Below are positions 54,657-63,239 of a DNA stretch of 64,000 nucleotides, in pieces. The notes below the pieces were generated by a model. It was not told where the DNA came from. It was given only the letters and a program-made list of their open reading frames with translations, and ran no database searches. Both the position numbers and the translations under genes were made by a program. The stretch is from contig NZ_FNWS01000001.1 in assembly GCF_900108455.1 (NCBI RefSeq), positions 364,051 to 428,050 of the forward strand, read 5' to 3'. Source of the stretch: Fructobacillus pseudoficulneus. GTDB lineage: Bacteria; Bacillota; Bacilli; Lactobacillales; Lactobacillaceae. How positions within the stretch are numbered: the stretch's first letter is position 1; each line of letters starts with the position of its first letter.

Positions 54657-55426
54657 CCCCTCTCACCATCAAAGGTCTGACCCTCGGTCAAGGCCCAAGT
54701 AAAATTGCCGTCCCAATCACCGGAACAACTGCCAACGAGGTTGCCCGTCAGGGACAGGTTGCCAGGGCTAACCAGCCGGACCTAGTGGAATGGCGGCTTG
54801 ATTTCTTGGAAGAAGAACTTTCAGCAGCAACCATTCAGGCCATCAGCCAGAATCTCAGCCAAGAATTAGCCGGCATCCCAATCATCGCCACTTTTCGAAC
54901 CAAGGCCGAGGGTGGTCAACGGGCCATCAGCGATCGTGACTACGGTCAGCTACTCAAATTACTGGCCGATAGCCAAGTCGACCTAATTGATATCGAAGTC
55001 AACCGTGAGGCGGCGGTCGTTAAAGCAGCCATCAATACTTGCCAGGCCAAAGGCAAGGCCGTTATTGGCAGTTATCACAATTTTGCTGAAACACCAAGCG
55101 ACCAAGCTTTGCACGAACAATTTGCCAAGATGGCCGACCTGAACGTCGACCTAGCTAAAATTGCCGTGATGCCAAAAACGGCAGCCGACGTCTTGCGCCT
55201 GATGGCAGCGAGCCAAAAAGCCAACACAGAGCTCGACCAACCCGTCGTCACCATGGCGATGGGCGGCCTTGGTCAGCTTAGCCGAATTAGCGGCCAACTC
55301 ACTGGCTCAGCGATTAGCTTTGCTAGTCTCGATGCCCAATCGGCATCGGCCCCCGGCCAATTTACCGTGCAAGAATTAACCAATATCTTTCAAATTATCG
55401 GAGGAAATCACCATGAATCTCACTAG
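54653..55426 (+). CDS. aroD: Type I 3-dehydroquinate dehydratase
   Basis: A 257-residue class I dehydroquinase, which uses a Schiff base to interconvert 3-dehydroquinate and 3-dehydroshikimate. The Schiff-base Lys lies in DLAKIAVMPKTA, the catalytic His in IGSYHNFAETP, and substrate Arg residues in PDLVEWRLDFLE and TFRTKAEGG. It overlaps aroE by four bases (ATGA) and the next gene by 14, so translation is coupled. Type I dehydroquinases suit either direction, including a route from quinate. Confidence 0.95.
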   Translation: MTPLTIKGLTLGQGPSKIAVPITGTTANEVARQGQVARANQPDLVEWRLDFLEEELSAATIQAISQNLSQELAGIPIIATFRTKAEGGQRAISDRDYGQLLKLLADSQVDLIDIEVNREAAVVKAAINTCQAKGKAVIGSYHNFAETPSDQALHEQFAKMADLNVDLAKIAVMPKTAADVLRLMAASQKANTELDQPVVTMAMGGLGQLSRISGQLTGSAISFASLDAQSASAPGQFTVQELTNIFQIIGGNHHESH

Positions 55427-56843
55427 TGCCCGGTTAAAAACTGGCCTGTTCTTAAATTACCTTGTCCATGGTTTTGGGATGATTATTTTAACCCAAAACT
55501 TAATTCAATTAGCTCACAACTGGGGCAGCACCCTTACCGTTGCCTCCTTCATCCTTTCCGGAATTGGGATTGGCCGCTTGGTGGCCTACCTAATCATGGG
55601 CTTCATCTCGGACCAATTTGGCCGGAAGACCACTTTGTTAATCGGAATCAGCACTTACTTGATTTTCTTCGTTCTGACGCCGCTCAACACCTCCGTTCCA
55701 CTGGCCTACGCCCTCTCAATCGTCGCCGGAATTGCGAACTCATCACTGGATTCCGCCACTTACCCACTCCTAGCTGAAATCAGCAAAAAAGGAACAGCCA
55801 ACAGCGTTCTGCTGAAGGCCTTCATCTCGGTTGGTGAATTCATCTTGCCAATGATCGTCCTCTTCTTGTCAGATCACAACCTTTGGTTTGGCCTTTCCTT
55901 CATGGTGCCAGCCATCATCTTGTTACTGAACCTAGCAAATGTGGCAACCTTACCAATCAAGGACATCGCTAAGCAGGAAGCTGAAGAAGAGCAAATCCAA
56001 GGATTAACGATTAGTAAGGGAAAGAAGTTAGCACTCTCCTCTGGCCTCTTTATTTACGGCTACACTTCAATGGCCGTGATGATCTGGTTTACCCAGTGGG
56101 TGACCATTTTCGCCGGCAAGATTGGCTTTACAAAAACCGTTGCCCATCTCTTGCTTTCCCTTTACAGTATCGGTTCCATCACCGGCGTGATTGCCGTGGT
56201 TATTTTGCTCAGCCGCTTCAATGTTAAGAAAGAACTTTTCTTAGCTTTGAACGCGATCTCATTGATTGCCATTACCACGATTACTTTGAGCCAAAACCAA
56301 CTCCTCTCAAGCATTGCCGCCTTTGTCTTTGGCTTAAGCGCTGCCGGTGGCCTGATGCAAATCGCCTTGAATACCCTTTTGGCTATCTTCCCTAAGCACA
56401 AGGGCATGTTGACTGGAACCTTCTTCATCTTTGGTTCCTTGGCTTCCTTCTCTGTACCGATTATTACCGGAATCTTGATTAAGACTAGTGGCGTCAACAT
56501 CATGGCCGGCGATATCTTAGTTGCCTTGGTTGGCCTCTTGGTGGCCATCGTGATGTTTGTCACTCTACCAAAGGAAATCAACTCGTTAGAAGACGCCCGC
56601 CAGTCAATCAACCAAATTGACCGACAACTCATCCACCTCTTAGAAGAACGCTTTGCGGCCGTTGACGACGTTCACCGCTTCAAGCAGGTTGGCCAAATTG
56701 CCATCCAGGACCTTGACCGCGAACAACAAGTCTTGCAAAACGTTGCCAAAGAAACCCAAAACAAGGACTTGGTGGTTTACAACCAAAAGATTATCCAAAC
56801 AATTATGGATAACTCCCGCCAATACCAAGCCTCATTGAAATAA
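55413..56843 (+). CDS. MFS permease fused to AroQ-type chorismate mutase
   Basis: A single 476-residue frame. Residues 1-390 form a 12-helix MFS permease with motif A as GFISDQFGRKTT. Residues about 393-476 are an AroQ-class chorismate mutase: Arg396 (E. coli P-protein Arg11 position), Arg413 in EER, Lys424 in RFKQ, Asp433, Arg436 and Glu437 in QDLDRE, and a Gln in the final helix (IIQTIMDNS) correspond to all usual active-site residues. No stop, frameshift or ribosome site separates the two parts. The mutase would face the cytoplasm. It probably imports shikimate or quinate, or exports an aromatic compound, while making prephenate. GGAGGAAATCACC precedes ATG 55413. Confidence 0.92.
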   Translation: MNLTSARLKTGLFLNYLVHGFGMIILTQNLIQLAHNWGSTLTVASFILSGIGIGRLVAYLIMGFISDQFGRKTTLLIGISTYLIFFVLTPLNTSVPLAYALSIVAGIANSSLDSATYPLLAEISKKGTANSVLLKAFISVGEFILPMIVLFLSDHNLWFGLSFMVPAIILLLNLANVATLPIKDIAKQEAEEEQIQGLTISKGKKLALSSGLFIYGYTSMAVMIWFTQWVTIFAGKIGFTKTVAHLLLSLYSIGSITGVIAVVILLSRFNVKKELFLALNAISLIAITTITLSQNQLLSSIAAFVFGLSAAGGLMQIALNTLLAIFPKHKGMLTGTFFIFGSLASFSVPIITGILIKTSGVNIMAGDILVALVGLLVAIVMFVTLPKEINSLEDARQSINQIDRQLIHLLEERFAAVDDVHRFKQVGQIAIQDLDREQQVLQNVAKETQNKDLVVYNQKIIQTIMDNSRQYQASLK

Positions 56844-56882
56844 CCCATCTCGAACTAAAAAAAGAAATAAGGATAACAAATT

Positions 56883-58052
56883 ATGCTGACATACTTAACT
56901 GCTGGTGAATCACATGGGCCAGAACTTTCAGGAATTTTAACGGGCATCCCCGCTGGTTTAACCCTGGACATCGATGAAATCAACGCTGCTTTAGCGGCCC
57001 GTCAGGGTGGTTATGGCCGCGGTAATCGGCAAAAAATTGAACATGACCAAGTCATCATCACCGGTGGTGTCCGCCACGGCAAGACCCTTGGGTCTCCAAT
57101 TGCCCTGACGATTAAAAACCGAGACCACAAGCAATGGTCTGAAATCATGAATCCCACCTCACCAGAAACCCCGGAAAATACTCTGCGGAAGGTCAGCCGC
57201 CCACGTCCTGGCCACGCAGACTTGGTTGGGGGAATGAAGTACGGCCACCGCGACATGCGGAATGTCTTGGAACGGTCATCGGCCCGAGAAACCGCCATGC
57301 GGGTTGCAGTTGGGAACATCTGCAAACAGGTTTTGGCAGCCCTTGGCATTAAAATTGTCGGTTACGTCGAGTCCATTGGTGGGATTCACGCCGAAGGGAG
57401 TCAGCCAACCGACGTTGCTTTGATTGAAGCAGCCATCGCCAAAAACGACCTCCGCCTTACCGAAGATAATCAGGTTGTCGCCATTCATGATTTGATTGAT
57501 GAAGCCAAGCGCAACGGTGATACCTTGGGTGGTGTCATCCGCGTCGTAGCCGAAAAAGTACCGGCCGGCCTTGGTTCTTACGTCAGCTGGGATACCAAAT
57601 TAGATGCCAAATTAGCCGCAGCAGTCATGGGCGTTAATGCCATGAAGGGCGTTGAAATCGGCGACGGCTTTGAAAACGCCGAGCACCCCGGTAGCCAGGT
57701 AATGGACGAAATTGATTGGGCGGACGGCCAAGGCTTCTCCCGTAACTCCGACCACCTCGGTGGCTTTGAAGGCGGGATGACCAACGGCATGCCCGTCATC
57801 GTTAAGGCCGCTATGAAGCCCATTCCTACTTTGTACAAGCCACTGCAAAGTGCCGACATCAACAGCAAGGAAGTCAAAAAGGCCACGGTGGAGCGTTCCG
57901 ACACCACCGCTATCGTGCCGGCTTCCATCGTGATTGAAAGCGTCGTCGCCATCGAATTGGCCAAGGCCATCACCGACACATTTGACGGCAGTAACATCGA
58001 CCGGTTAAAGCGCCAGGTCGAGGACTACCGCGAAGAACTCAAGAACTTTTAA
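56883..58052 (+). CDS. aroC: Chorismate synthase
   Basis: A 389-residue FMN-dependent chorismate synthase; it removes phosphate from EPSP without net redox change. The opening TAGESHGPELSGILTGIPAG, ARQGGYGRGNRQKIEHD and RPGHADLVGGMKYGHRDMRNVLERSSARETAMRVAVG, with catalytic His and Arg, are intact. Length is normal. AAGGATAACAAATT precedes ATG 56883. It follows the permease-mutase gene by 39 bases. Confidence 0.97.
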   Translation: MLTYLTAGESHGPELSGILTGIPAGLTLDIDEINAALAARQGGYGRGNRQKIEHDQVIITGGVRHGKTLGSPIALTIKNRDHKQWSEIMNPTSPETPENTLRKVSRPRPGHADLVGGMKYGHRDMRNVLERSSARETAMRVAVGNICKQVLAALGIKIVGYVESIGGIHAEGSQPTDVALIEAAIAKNDLRLTEDNQVVAIHDLIDEAKRNGDTLGGVIRVVAEKVPAGLGSYVSWDTKLDAKLAAAVMGVNAMKGVEIGDGFENAEHPGSQVMDEIDWADGQGFSRNSDHLGGFEGGMTNGMPVIVKAAMKPIPTLYKPLQSADINSKEVKKATVERSDTTAIVPASIVIESVVAIELAKAITDTFDGSNIDRLKRQVEDYREELKNF

Positions 58053-58062
58053 GGACAAGATT

Positions 58063-59340
58063 ATGGCAGAAACGAGCACCGCCGGTTTGACCGGTACCAT
58101 CACCATTCCCGGTGACAAAAGCATTTCCCACCGCAGCATTATCTTTGGGGCCATCAGCACCGGTACAACTACCGTTAAAAACTTTTTGCGGTCAGCCGAC
58201 TGCCTCTCAACGATGCAGGCCTTTCGCGACTTGGGCGTGAACATCGATGACCAAGGCGACCAAGTGACCTTGCAAGGCGTTGGACTAACCGGCCTCAAGC
58301 AAGCTAGTGCCGCCCTGGATATGGGTAACTCTGGGACCTCTACTCGGCTAATCAGCGGCCTGCTCGCCGGTCAGCCATTCGAAAGTCGATTAGTTGGCGA
58401 CGCCTCCCTTTCCAAGCGGCCAATGAGGCGGGTCAGCGACCCACTCAGCCAAATGGGGGCCAAAATTGATAGCGTCAACGGTCACTTACCAATGACGATT
58501 AATGGTGGCTCGCTAGCCGGTATCCGCTACGAACTACCGGTGGCCAGCGCCCAAGTCAAGAGCGCCATCATTTTAGCGGCGCTGCAAGCGAGCGGTCCAA
58601 GCACGATTATTGAACCGAGCCCATCGCGGGACCACACTGAACGGATGTTAACCGCCTTTAGCCCTAAGAGTATTGAAAAGCAGGGGCAGCAAATCGTCAT
58701 TCATCCCGGTTATGATTTGCAGGGCCAGGCCATCACCGTGCCTGGCGACATCTCCTCAGCAGCCTTCTGGTTGGTGGCCGGGGCCATCGTCCCCAACTCC
58801 TCCATCACGGTGAAAAACGTCGGCATTAACCCCACGCGCACTGGAATTTTAACGGTTCTCGAGCAAATGGGCGCTAATTTGACCATCACCAACCGCCAGG
58901 ACCAAGCCGAACCAAGTGCTGATATCACCGTCACCAGTTCGGACCTGCGCCCCTTTGAAATCGGCGCAGAAGCCATCCCCGCGCTGGTCGACGAGGTGCC
59001 CCTCTTAGCCCTCTTAGCCGCCCGGGCCAATGGGATAAGTAAGATTACCGGGGCCGAAGAACTCCGCTTTAAAGAGTCCGACCGACTTCAGGCCATCAGC
59101 CAAGAGTTTACCAAATTGGGCATCACCATTGAGGAGCTACCCGATGGCTTAGTGATCGATGGTCGGCCTAGCTGGCATGTTGCCAATCCAAACTTAGACA
59201 GCTACCAGGACCACCGGATTGCCATGACACTCAAAATTGCCTCTTTACTGGTTGATGAACCCGTCACCATCAAAGACTTCGACAGTGTCCGCATTTCTTA
59301 CCCAACTTTCCTCACTGATTTAGCACAACTAAGGAGCTGA
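58063..59340 (+). CDS. aroA: 3-phosphoshikimate 1-carboxyvinyltransferase (EPSP synthase)
   Basis: A 425-residue EPSP synthase joining PEP and shikimate 3-phosphate. DKSISHRSIIFGA (Lys, Ser, Arg), LDMGNSGTSTRL, SLSKRPMRR, QVKSAIILAAL, VDEVPLLALLAARA with the catalytic Asp, and LRFKESDRL with the catalytic Glu are in place. The glyphosate-site NSGTSTRL reads as class I/II-neutral; tolerance cannot be judged. AAGGA precedes ATG 58063, ten bases after aroC. Confidence 0.97.
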   Translation: MAETSTAGLTGTITIPGDKSISHRSIIFGAISTGTTTVKNFLRSADCLSTMQAFRDLGVNIDDQGDQVTLQGVGLTGLKQASAALDMGNSGTSTRLISGLLAGQPFESRLVGDASLSKRPMRRVSDPLSQMGAKIDSVNGHLPMTINGGSLAGIRYELPVASAQVKSAIILAALQASGPSTIIEPSPSRDHTERMLTAFSPKSIEKQGQQIVIHPGYDLQGQAITVPGDISSAAFWLVAGAIVPNSSITVKNVGINPTRTGILTVLEQMGANLTITNRQDQAEPSADITVTSSDLRPFEIGAEAIPALVDEVPLLALLAARANGISKITGAEELRFKESDRLQAISQEFTKLGITIEELPDGLVIDGRPSWHVANPNLDSYQDHRIAMTLKIASLLVDEPVTIKDFDSVRISYPTFLTDLAQLRS

Positions 59341-59344
59341 TATT

Positions 59345-60202
59345 TTGAAATCTGTCTTTATCAACGGGTTAGGCCTGATTGGTGCCACCATGGCCAAAAT
59401 CATCAAAGCGTCTAATCCGGATACAATTATTACTGCCCACGATACCAATCCAAACAACATCGACTATATGGTTCAGGAAGGAATTGTCGACCACGGGGTC
59501 GATTTTGCCACCGGGGCCAAACAGGCTGATTTAATCTTGTTGGCGACGCCGGTCTCCATCATTTGCCAAAGTCTGGCCGATCTGACCGAACTAAAGCTCA
59601 AAGACGGTGTTTTGGTTACCGATGTCGGCAGTAGCAAGCAACCCATCATGGCAGCAGCCCACCACCTCATGGACCAGGGCGTTCACTTCCTGGGTGGCCA
59701 TCCGATGGCCGGCTCTCATTTGACAGGGAGCCAGCACAGCGACGTTAGCCGATTTATCAACCACAGCTTTTTCTTGGTAAACGGTAACGCCAGCGACTCG
59801 GAAATCACTGCTTACAAAGACTTGTTAAAAACAGGACAACTTTCATTTTCCGCTTTGACTGCGGCCCAGCACGATCAGCTAGTCAGCGCCACCAGTCACC
59901 TACCACACCTGGCAGCCTTTGCCTTAGCCAACACCATCATCCCCGAGGTTGACGCGATGCCGATTAACCCCGGTATCCCGTCTGGTGGACTCTTAGACAC
60001 CACCCGGGTGGCCAAGGCCGACCCAACGATGTGGACGGCCATCTTCACCAGCGAGAGTGAAGAATTATTAGAACAACTCGACCACTTTGAAAAGCAATTA
60101 AATATTCTCAAAGAGGCGATTCAAAAACAGGACGGGCAAACTTTGCAGACCGAACTAAAGGCCGCTAACCAAGCCCGTCTCAAATTGGAGGAATTCAAAT
60201 GA
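59345..60202 (+). CDS. tyrA: Prephenate dehydrogenase
   Basis: A 285-residue TyrA oxidising prephenate to 4-hydroxyphenylpyruvate. Dinucleotide motif NGLGLIGATMAK (about 7-18), TPVSIICQ, the catalytic region GGHPMAGSHLTGSQH and ATSHLPHLAAFALAN. No fused chorismate mutase or ACT domain is present, so direct tyrosine feedback may be absent; the mutase is on the permease instead. The start is TTG 59345 with AAGGAG eight bases upstream, just after the aroA stop. Confidence 0.93.
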   Translation: MKSVFINGLGLIGATMAKIIKASNPDTIITAHDTNPNNIDYMVQEGIVDHGVDFATGAKQADLILLATPVSIICQSLADLTELKLKDGVLVTDVGSSKQPIMAAAHHLMDQGVHFLGGHPMAGSHLTGSQHSDVSRFINHSFFLVNGNASDSEITAYKDLLKTGQLSFSALTAAQHDQLVSATSHLPHLAAFALANTIIPEVDAMPINPGIPSGGLLDTTRVAKADPTMWTAIFTSESEELLEQLDHFEKQLNILKEAIQKQDGQTLQTELKAANQARLKLEEFK

Positions 60203-60711
60203 AAATCACCTTAATCGGCTTCATGGGTTCCGGCAAAACCACGGTCGCCAAGGAGCTTAGTCAGGCCCTGAGCCTGCCTCAAGTCGACCTCGATCAGTTA
60301 ATTGAGGACCGAGCCGGCTTATCGATTCCGGCCTACTTTCAACAATTTGGCGAAGAGCGTTTCCGCCTACTCGAACAAGAATTGTTGGTGGAAGCTTTGA
60401 CTGGGGATGGCATTCTGTCAACCGGTGGCGGGACCCCAGTTCAAGCCGCCAACCAGGCCATTTTTCAAAGCCATACCCAACCGATTATCTTTTTAGATGC
60501 AAGTAATGCCACTATCCAAGACCGTCTGACCGCTGACGGTTTGGCTGGTCGGCCCCTCTTTGAAAAGCTCGGCCTGGAAGGAATTATTAACCTAAAGCAT
60601 AACCGCCAGGCCTGCTATGAAAGCCTGGCAAGCGACGTGATTACCGTCGATGGCAAAACACCCCAGGAAATTGCTCAAGAGATTATCAACAAAATTAACG
60701 CAACTGTATAG
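60199..60711 (+). CDS. aroK: Shikimate kinase
   Basis: A 170-residue shikimate kinase. P-loop GFMGSGKTTVAKEL (about 8-21), the shikimate-binding Asp in VDLDQLIE, Arg in FRLLEQELL, the GGGTP loop at residue 76, and the LID Arg in GLAGRPLFEKLG are visible. It overlaps tyrA by four bases (ATGA). It phosphorylates shikimate whether made de novo or imported. Confidence 0.95.
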   Translation: MKITLIGFMGSGKTTVAKELSQALSLPQVDLDQLIEDRAGLSIPAYFQQFGEERFRLLEQELLVEALTGDGILSTGGGTPVQAANQAIFQSHTQPIIFLDASNATIQDRLTADGLAGRPLFEKLGLEGIINLKHNRQACYESLASDVITVDGKTPQEIAQEIINKINATV

Positions 60712-60722
60712 GAGAACAGCAA

Positions 60723-61265
60723 ATGGCAGTGATTCATACCCTCGGCCCCAAAGCAACCGATAGTTATCGGGCCGCCAAGCAAATGCAAGATGAGGACCCT
60801 GCGTATCAGGGCCAAGCAATTATCCTTCATGATAACTTCGAGGAAGTTTACCAACATTTGGCCGACTTCCGCGGTGACTTCTTTCTAGTCCCAACCGCCT
60901 ACCAAACGGGGGATGGCGCATCCTGGACGCGAAACAATTACCGCTACCTCGATCAGTTAACCATCGCCAAGGTCTTTCACGCTAAGACCCTGCCAATGCT
61001 TTTGACCGAAAATACGAGCTTGGCTGATCACACTGCCATCACGCACGCTGCCACCATTGAATTGCTCCACCAGTTTATGAATCACAGCAATCAGGAACTA
61101 ACGATTGACTATGCCCCTTCCAAGCCCTTGGTTCAAGCCGCCTTTGAAAGTGGGCAATATCAGTACGCCATTTTCAGCAAACAAGACTTTCAACCAACGG
61201 ATACGCTCAAAATCATCCGTGAATACCACCCCGAGATGGTTTGGTGCCTCTATCAAATCAAATAA
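60723..61265 (+). CDS. BacA-like protein of the prephenate dehydratase/decarboxylase superfamily
   Basis: 180 residues. VIHTLGPKATDSYRAAKQ, LHDNFEEVYQHL and FFLVPTAYQT align with the opening of prephenate dehydratase-fold proteins, most closely with B. subtilis BacA (prephenate decarboxylase). The usual dehydratase catalytic TRF triplet (NxTRF) is not seen and there is no ACT regulatory domain. As the last gene after tyrA and aroK it occupies the place of pheA in related operons. It may be a divergent prephenate dehydratase for phenylalanine or a prephenate decarboxylase for a secondary product; neither is proven. It starts with a GGAGAAC site. Confidence 0.75.
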   Translation: MAVIHTLGPKATDSYRAAKQMQDEDPAYQGQAIILHDNFEEVYQHLADFRGDFFLVPTAYQTGDGASWTRNNYRYLDQLTIAKVFHAKTLPMLLTENTSLADHTAITHAATIELLHQFMNHSNQELTIDYAPSKPLVQAAFESGQYQYAIFSKQDFQPTDTLKIIREYHPEMVWCLYQIK

Positions 61266-61294
61266 AAAGACCAACCCACAGGTTGGCCTTTTTT
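61265..61294 (+). terminator. Terminator of the aromatic operon
   Basis: The AAAGACCAACC / GGTTGGCCTTTTTT stem (CACA loop) lies directly after the BacA-like gene stop, just before the convergent small membrane gene. Confidence 0.85.
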
Positions 61295-61550
61295 AGTGTT
61301 TGCGGTGGCGGTAAAAGGAATAAATTTCCCAGCCAAATAAGAAAATGATAAAGAGAAAGAGCATTGTCCAAGTCCCTGTCACCACGTTTGAAATCGATTG
61401 AGAATCCATTTCTGTTTCAATCCGGATACCTAGGGCAGTCAAAGTCGTGCCGCTTTTACTGACATTAAAGATTGCCACAAAAAAGTCGACGGCCAACAGC
61501 CCCAAAAAGGCTAAACTACCGGACAATAAATAACGTAAAAATTGATTCAT
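61293..61550 (-). CDS. Small membrane protein of unknown function
   Basis: 85 residues from ATG 61550 (GAGGTATCAGT upstream). There are two hydrophobic helices (about 5-26 and 60-79) with a polar loop between, and a basic C-terminal tail (SFYRHRKH). No family is recognised. It is monocistronic and convergent with the aromatic operon. Confidence 0.6.
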   Translation of the reverse strand: MNQFLRYLLSGSLAFLGLLAVDFFVAIFNVSKSGTTLTALGIRIETEMDSQSISNVVTGTWTMLFLFIIFLFGWEIYSFYRHRKH

Positions 61551-61669
61551 ACTGATACCTCGCAATTTTCTTTTGAGTGTTTGTTCAGCATTATTATAAG
61601 AAAAATACCGCGGCCAAATTATGATGATTCATCATAATTTGACTACGGTAAATGTTGTAAAATAAAGGT

Positions 61670-62395
61670 TTATTGACCCTGGCGGTCACGAACTAGCTGG
61701 AAGAAATCCAAGAACAGTTGCTCTTGTTCAGCATGGTCCTGCCAGAAAGCTTCCGGATGCCACTGAACCCCAATAATCGACTGGTCTTCATTTTCGATTC
61801 CTTCGATGACATCATCATTGGCACGAGCCGTCACATGGAAACCGGGTGCGACTACTTTGACCGCTTGGTGATGCTTGGAATTCACGAAGGGATGAGTTCC
61901 CTGCGATTGAGCCATAAAGCTGTTTTCTTCAACGTTAATATAGTGGGTCGGGAAGGCGGCATCCGGCACCTGTTCATGACGGATAGCTGCTCCATCCAGT
62001 TGACTATTCAAGTCCTGGTAAAGCGTCCCACCAAAGGCGACGTTAATAATTTGCACGCCACGGCAAATGCCCAATACGGGCTTTTTTTGTTGGACACTCT
62101 CACGGAGCAACGCCAATTCAAATTCATCTCGGGGCAAATAAGTCATTCCAATCCGTTGATGAAGGTCTTCGCCGTAGAGGGCTGGTGAGACGTCAGGGCC
62201 GCCGGGAATAATGATGGCATCCACCATTCCCACTAACTCCGCCGCCATTTCCGGCTTGGCAATGGGCAAAATCACTGGCGTGATATCATTTTTCACCAAA
62301 ACATCAACTAGACTTTTACGGACATAGGGGGCCAACCGTAACCGCGGTGCAGTTGTTGGCTGCATGTTTGCATCAGCAGTAATACCAATTCTCAT
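61670..62395 (-). CDS. Gamma-glutamyl-gamma-aminobutyrate hydrolase family (class I glutamine amidotransferase-like)
   Basis: About 241 residues from ATG 62395 (AAAAGGAGACA upstream; an ATG one codon earlier is also possible). It contains the nucleophile Cys in VLGICRGVQIINVAFGG and the His/Glu of GVQWHPEAF, with a conserved IIIPGGPDVSPALYGE stretch, matching the PuuD/peptidase C26 family. It hydrolyses gamma-glutamyl conjugates. It is monocistronic and has no polyamine genes nearby, so the true substrate is uncertain. Confidence 0.85.
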   Translation of the reverse strand: MRIGITADANMQPTTAPRLRLAPYVRKSLVDVLVKNDITPVILPIAKPEMAAELVGMVDAIIIPGGPDVSPALYGEDLHQRIGMTYLPRDEFELALLRESVQQKKPVLGICRGVQIINVAFGGTLYQDLNSQLDGAAIRHEQVPDAAFPTHYINVEENSFMAQSQGTHPFVNSKHHQAVKVVAPGFHVTARANDDVIEGIENEDQSIIGVQWHPEAFWQDHAEQEQLFLDFFQLVRDRQGQ

Positions 62396-62463
62396 CATTG
62401 TCTCCTTTTCCCTTGTAGAATAAGTAATTTGATTATAGACCACTTCAATCAAAAAGGAAAATA

Positions 62464-62490
62464 AAAAAGCCTAACAAATTGCTAAGCTTT
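62464..62490 (-). terminator. Terminator downstream of the secreted protein gene
   Basis: The minus-strand stem AAAGCTTAGCA / TGTTAGGCTTT (with two G-U pairs) is followed by TTTTTTA. It lies just after the stop of the interrupted secreted protein gene. Confidence 0.7.
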
Positions 62491-62504
62491 GTCAAAATTT
62501 TATT

Positions 62505-63182
62505 TTAATCGGCCCAATAAGTAGCGACAATTGAACCGGATGCGTTCACGCAAGTTTGAATTCCAATAGCATGTTGTGAGGCCATTGACACCACAGTATC
62601 GTATGAATTTACTCGATCCATATTTGGTAAAATTTGCGTCACGTGCAAAGTCCGACCGTTCACAACAACTTCAGAACCAATGTGCAATGACTTGACAGCA
62701 TCCCCAGCCTGGCTTTGTGCTTCGGCAAGGTAGTAGTTTGAAATTTGACTCCATTGGAAGATATAAGGCGTCCAAGAAGGCGTCTTTTGACCATCAACAC
62801 CAGAGAAAGTTCTGATATCAAAGTGCTGCCCGTTGAAATTCATCCCGTCAGTCCGGGTCTAAACAGCTGGTGTTGCAGTGGCTACCGGTGTTACGGTAGC
62901 GGTTTGTTGCGTTGAAGCAGTTGCTACTGGCGTCGCTGATGATTGTGCGGCTGACGCTTGTTGGTCTTGATTAGCCGTTGCTGCAGCTGTATCTTGACTA
63001 GCCTTTGCTTGCTTCTTTTTGTCGGCTACGACTTCAGCAGCCTTACGAGCCAGTCGATCACTTGACTTAGTATTTAAATGTTGGTCGGCTAGGGCGTATG
63101 TATTGAAGCCAGTTAACACCATTGCAGTTGCTAAGACTTCGAATGACATTCGAACCGTACGGGATTTAGAAAAATTTCGCAT
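62505..63182 (-). pseudogene. Secreted protein gene interrupted by an in-frame amber codon
   Basis: One reading frame from ATG 63182 to 62505 is broken only by TAG at 62859-62861. The first part (107 codons) has an export signal (hydrophobic segment SFEVLATAMVLTGF, cleavage after ALA near 32) and an Ala/Thr/Gln linker (ATASTQQTATVTPVATATPAV). After the stop the same frame resumes TRTDGMNFNGQHFDIRTF and continues to a compact globular domain of about 110 residues ending QTCVNASGSIVATYWAD, which resembles the final strands of a sortase fold; the usual Arg is missing. The pieces therefore form one wall-associated protein of 225 residues. Pseudogene, unless the amber codon is read through. Confidence 0.7.
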
Positions 63183-63239
63183 CGGGAGGGGTTCCTTTCT
63201 AGGTAAAACATACCCAAATTTTTTTGGATAAATTTCAGG

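Noticed and set aside
57578..57997. A 139-codon open frame antisense to aroC, and similar frames opposite aroA and trpD.
   Set aside because: These are shadows of codon usage in GC-richer genes; composition and lack of start signals argue against coding.
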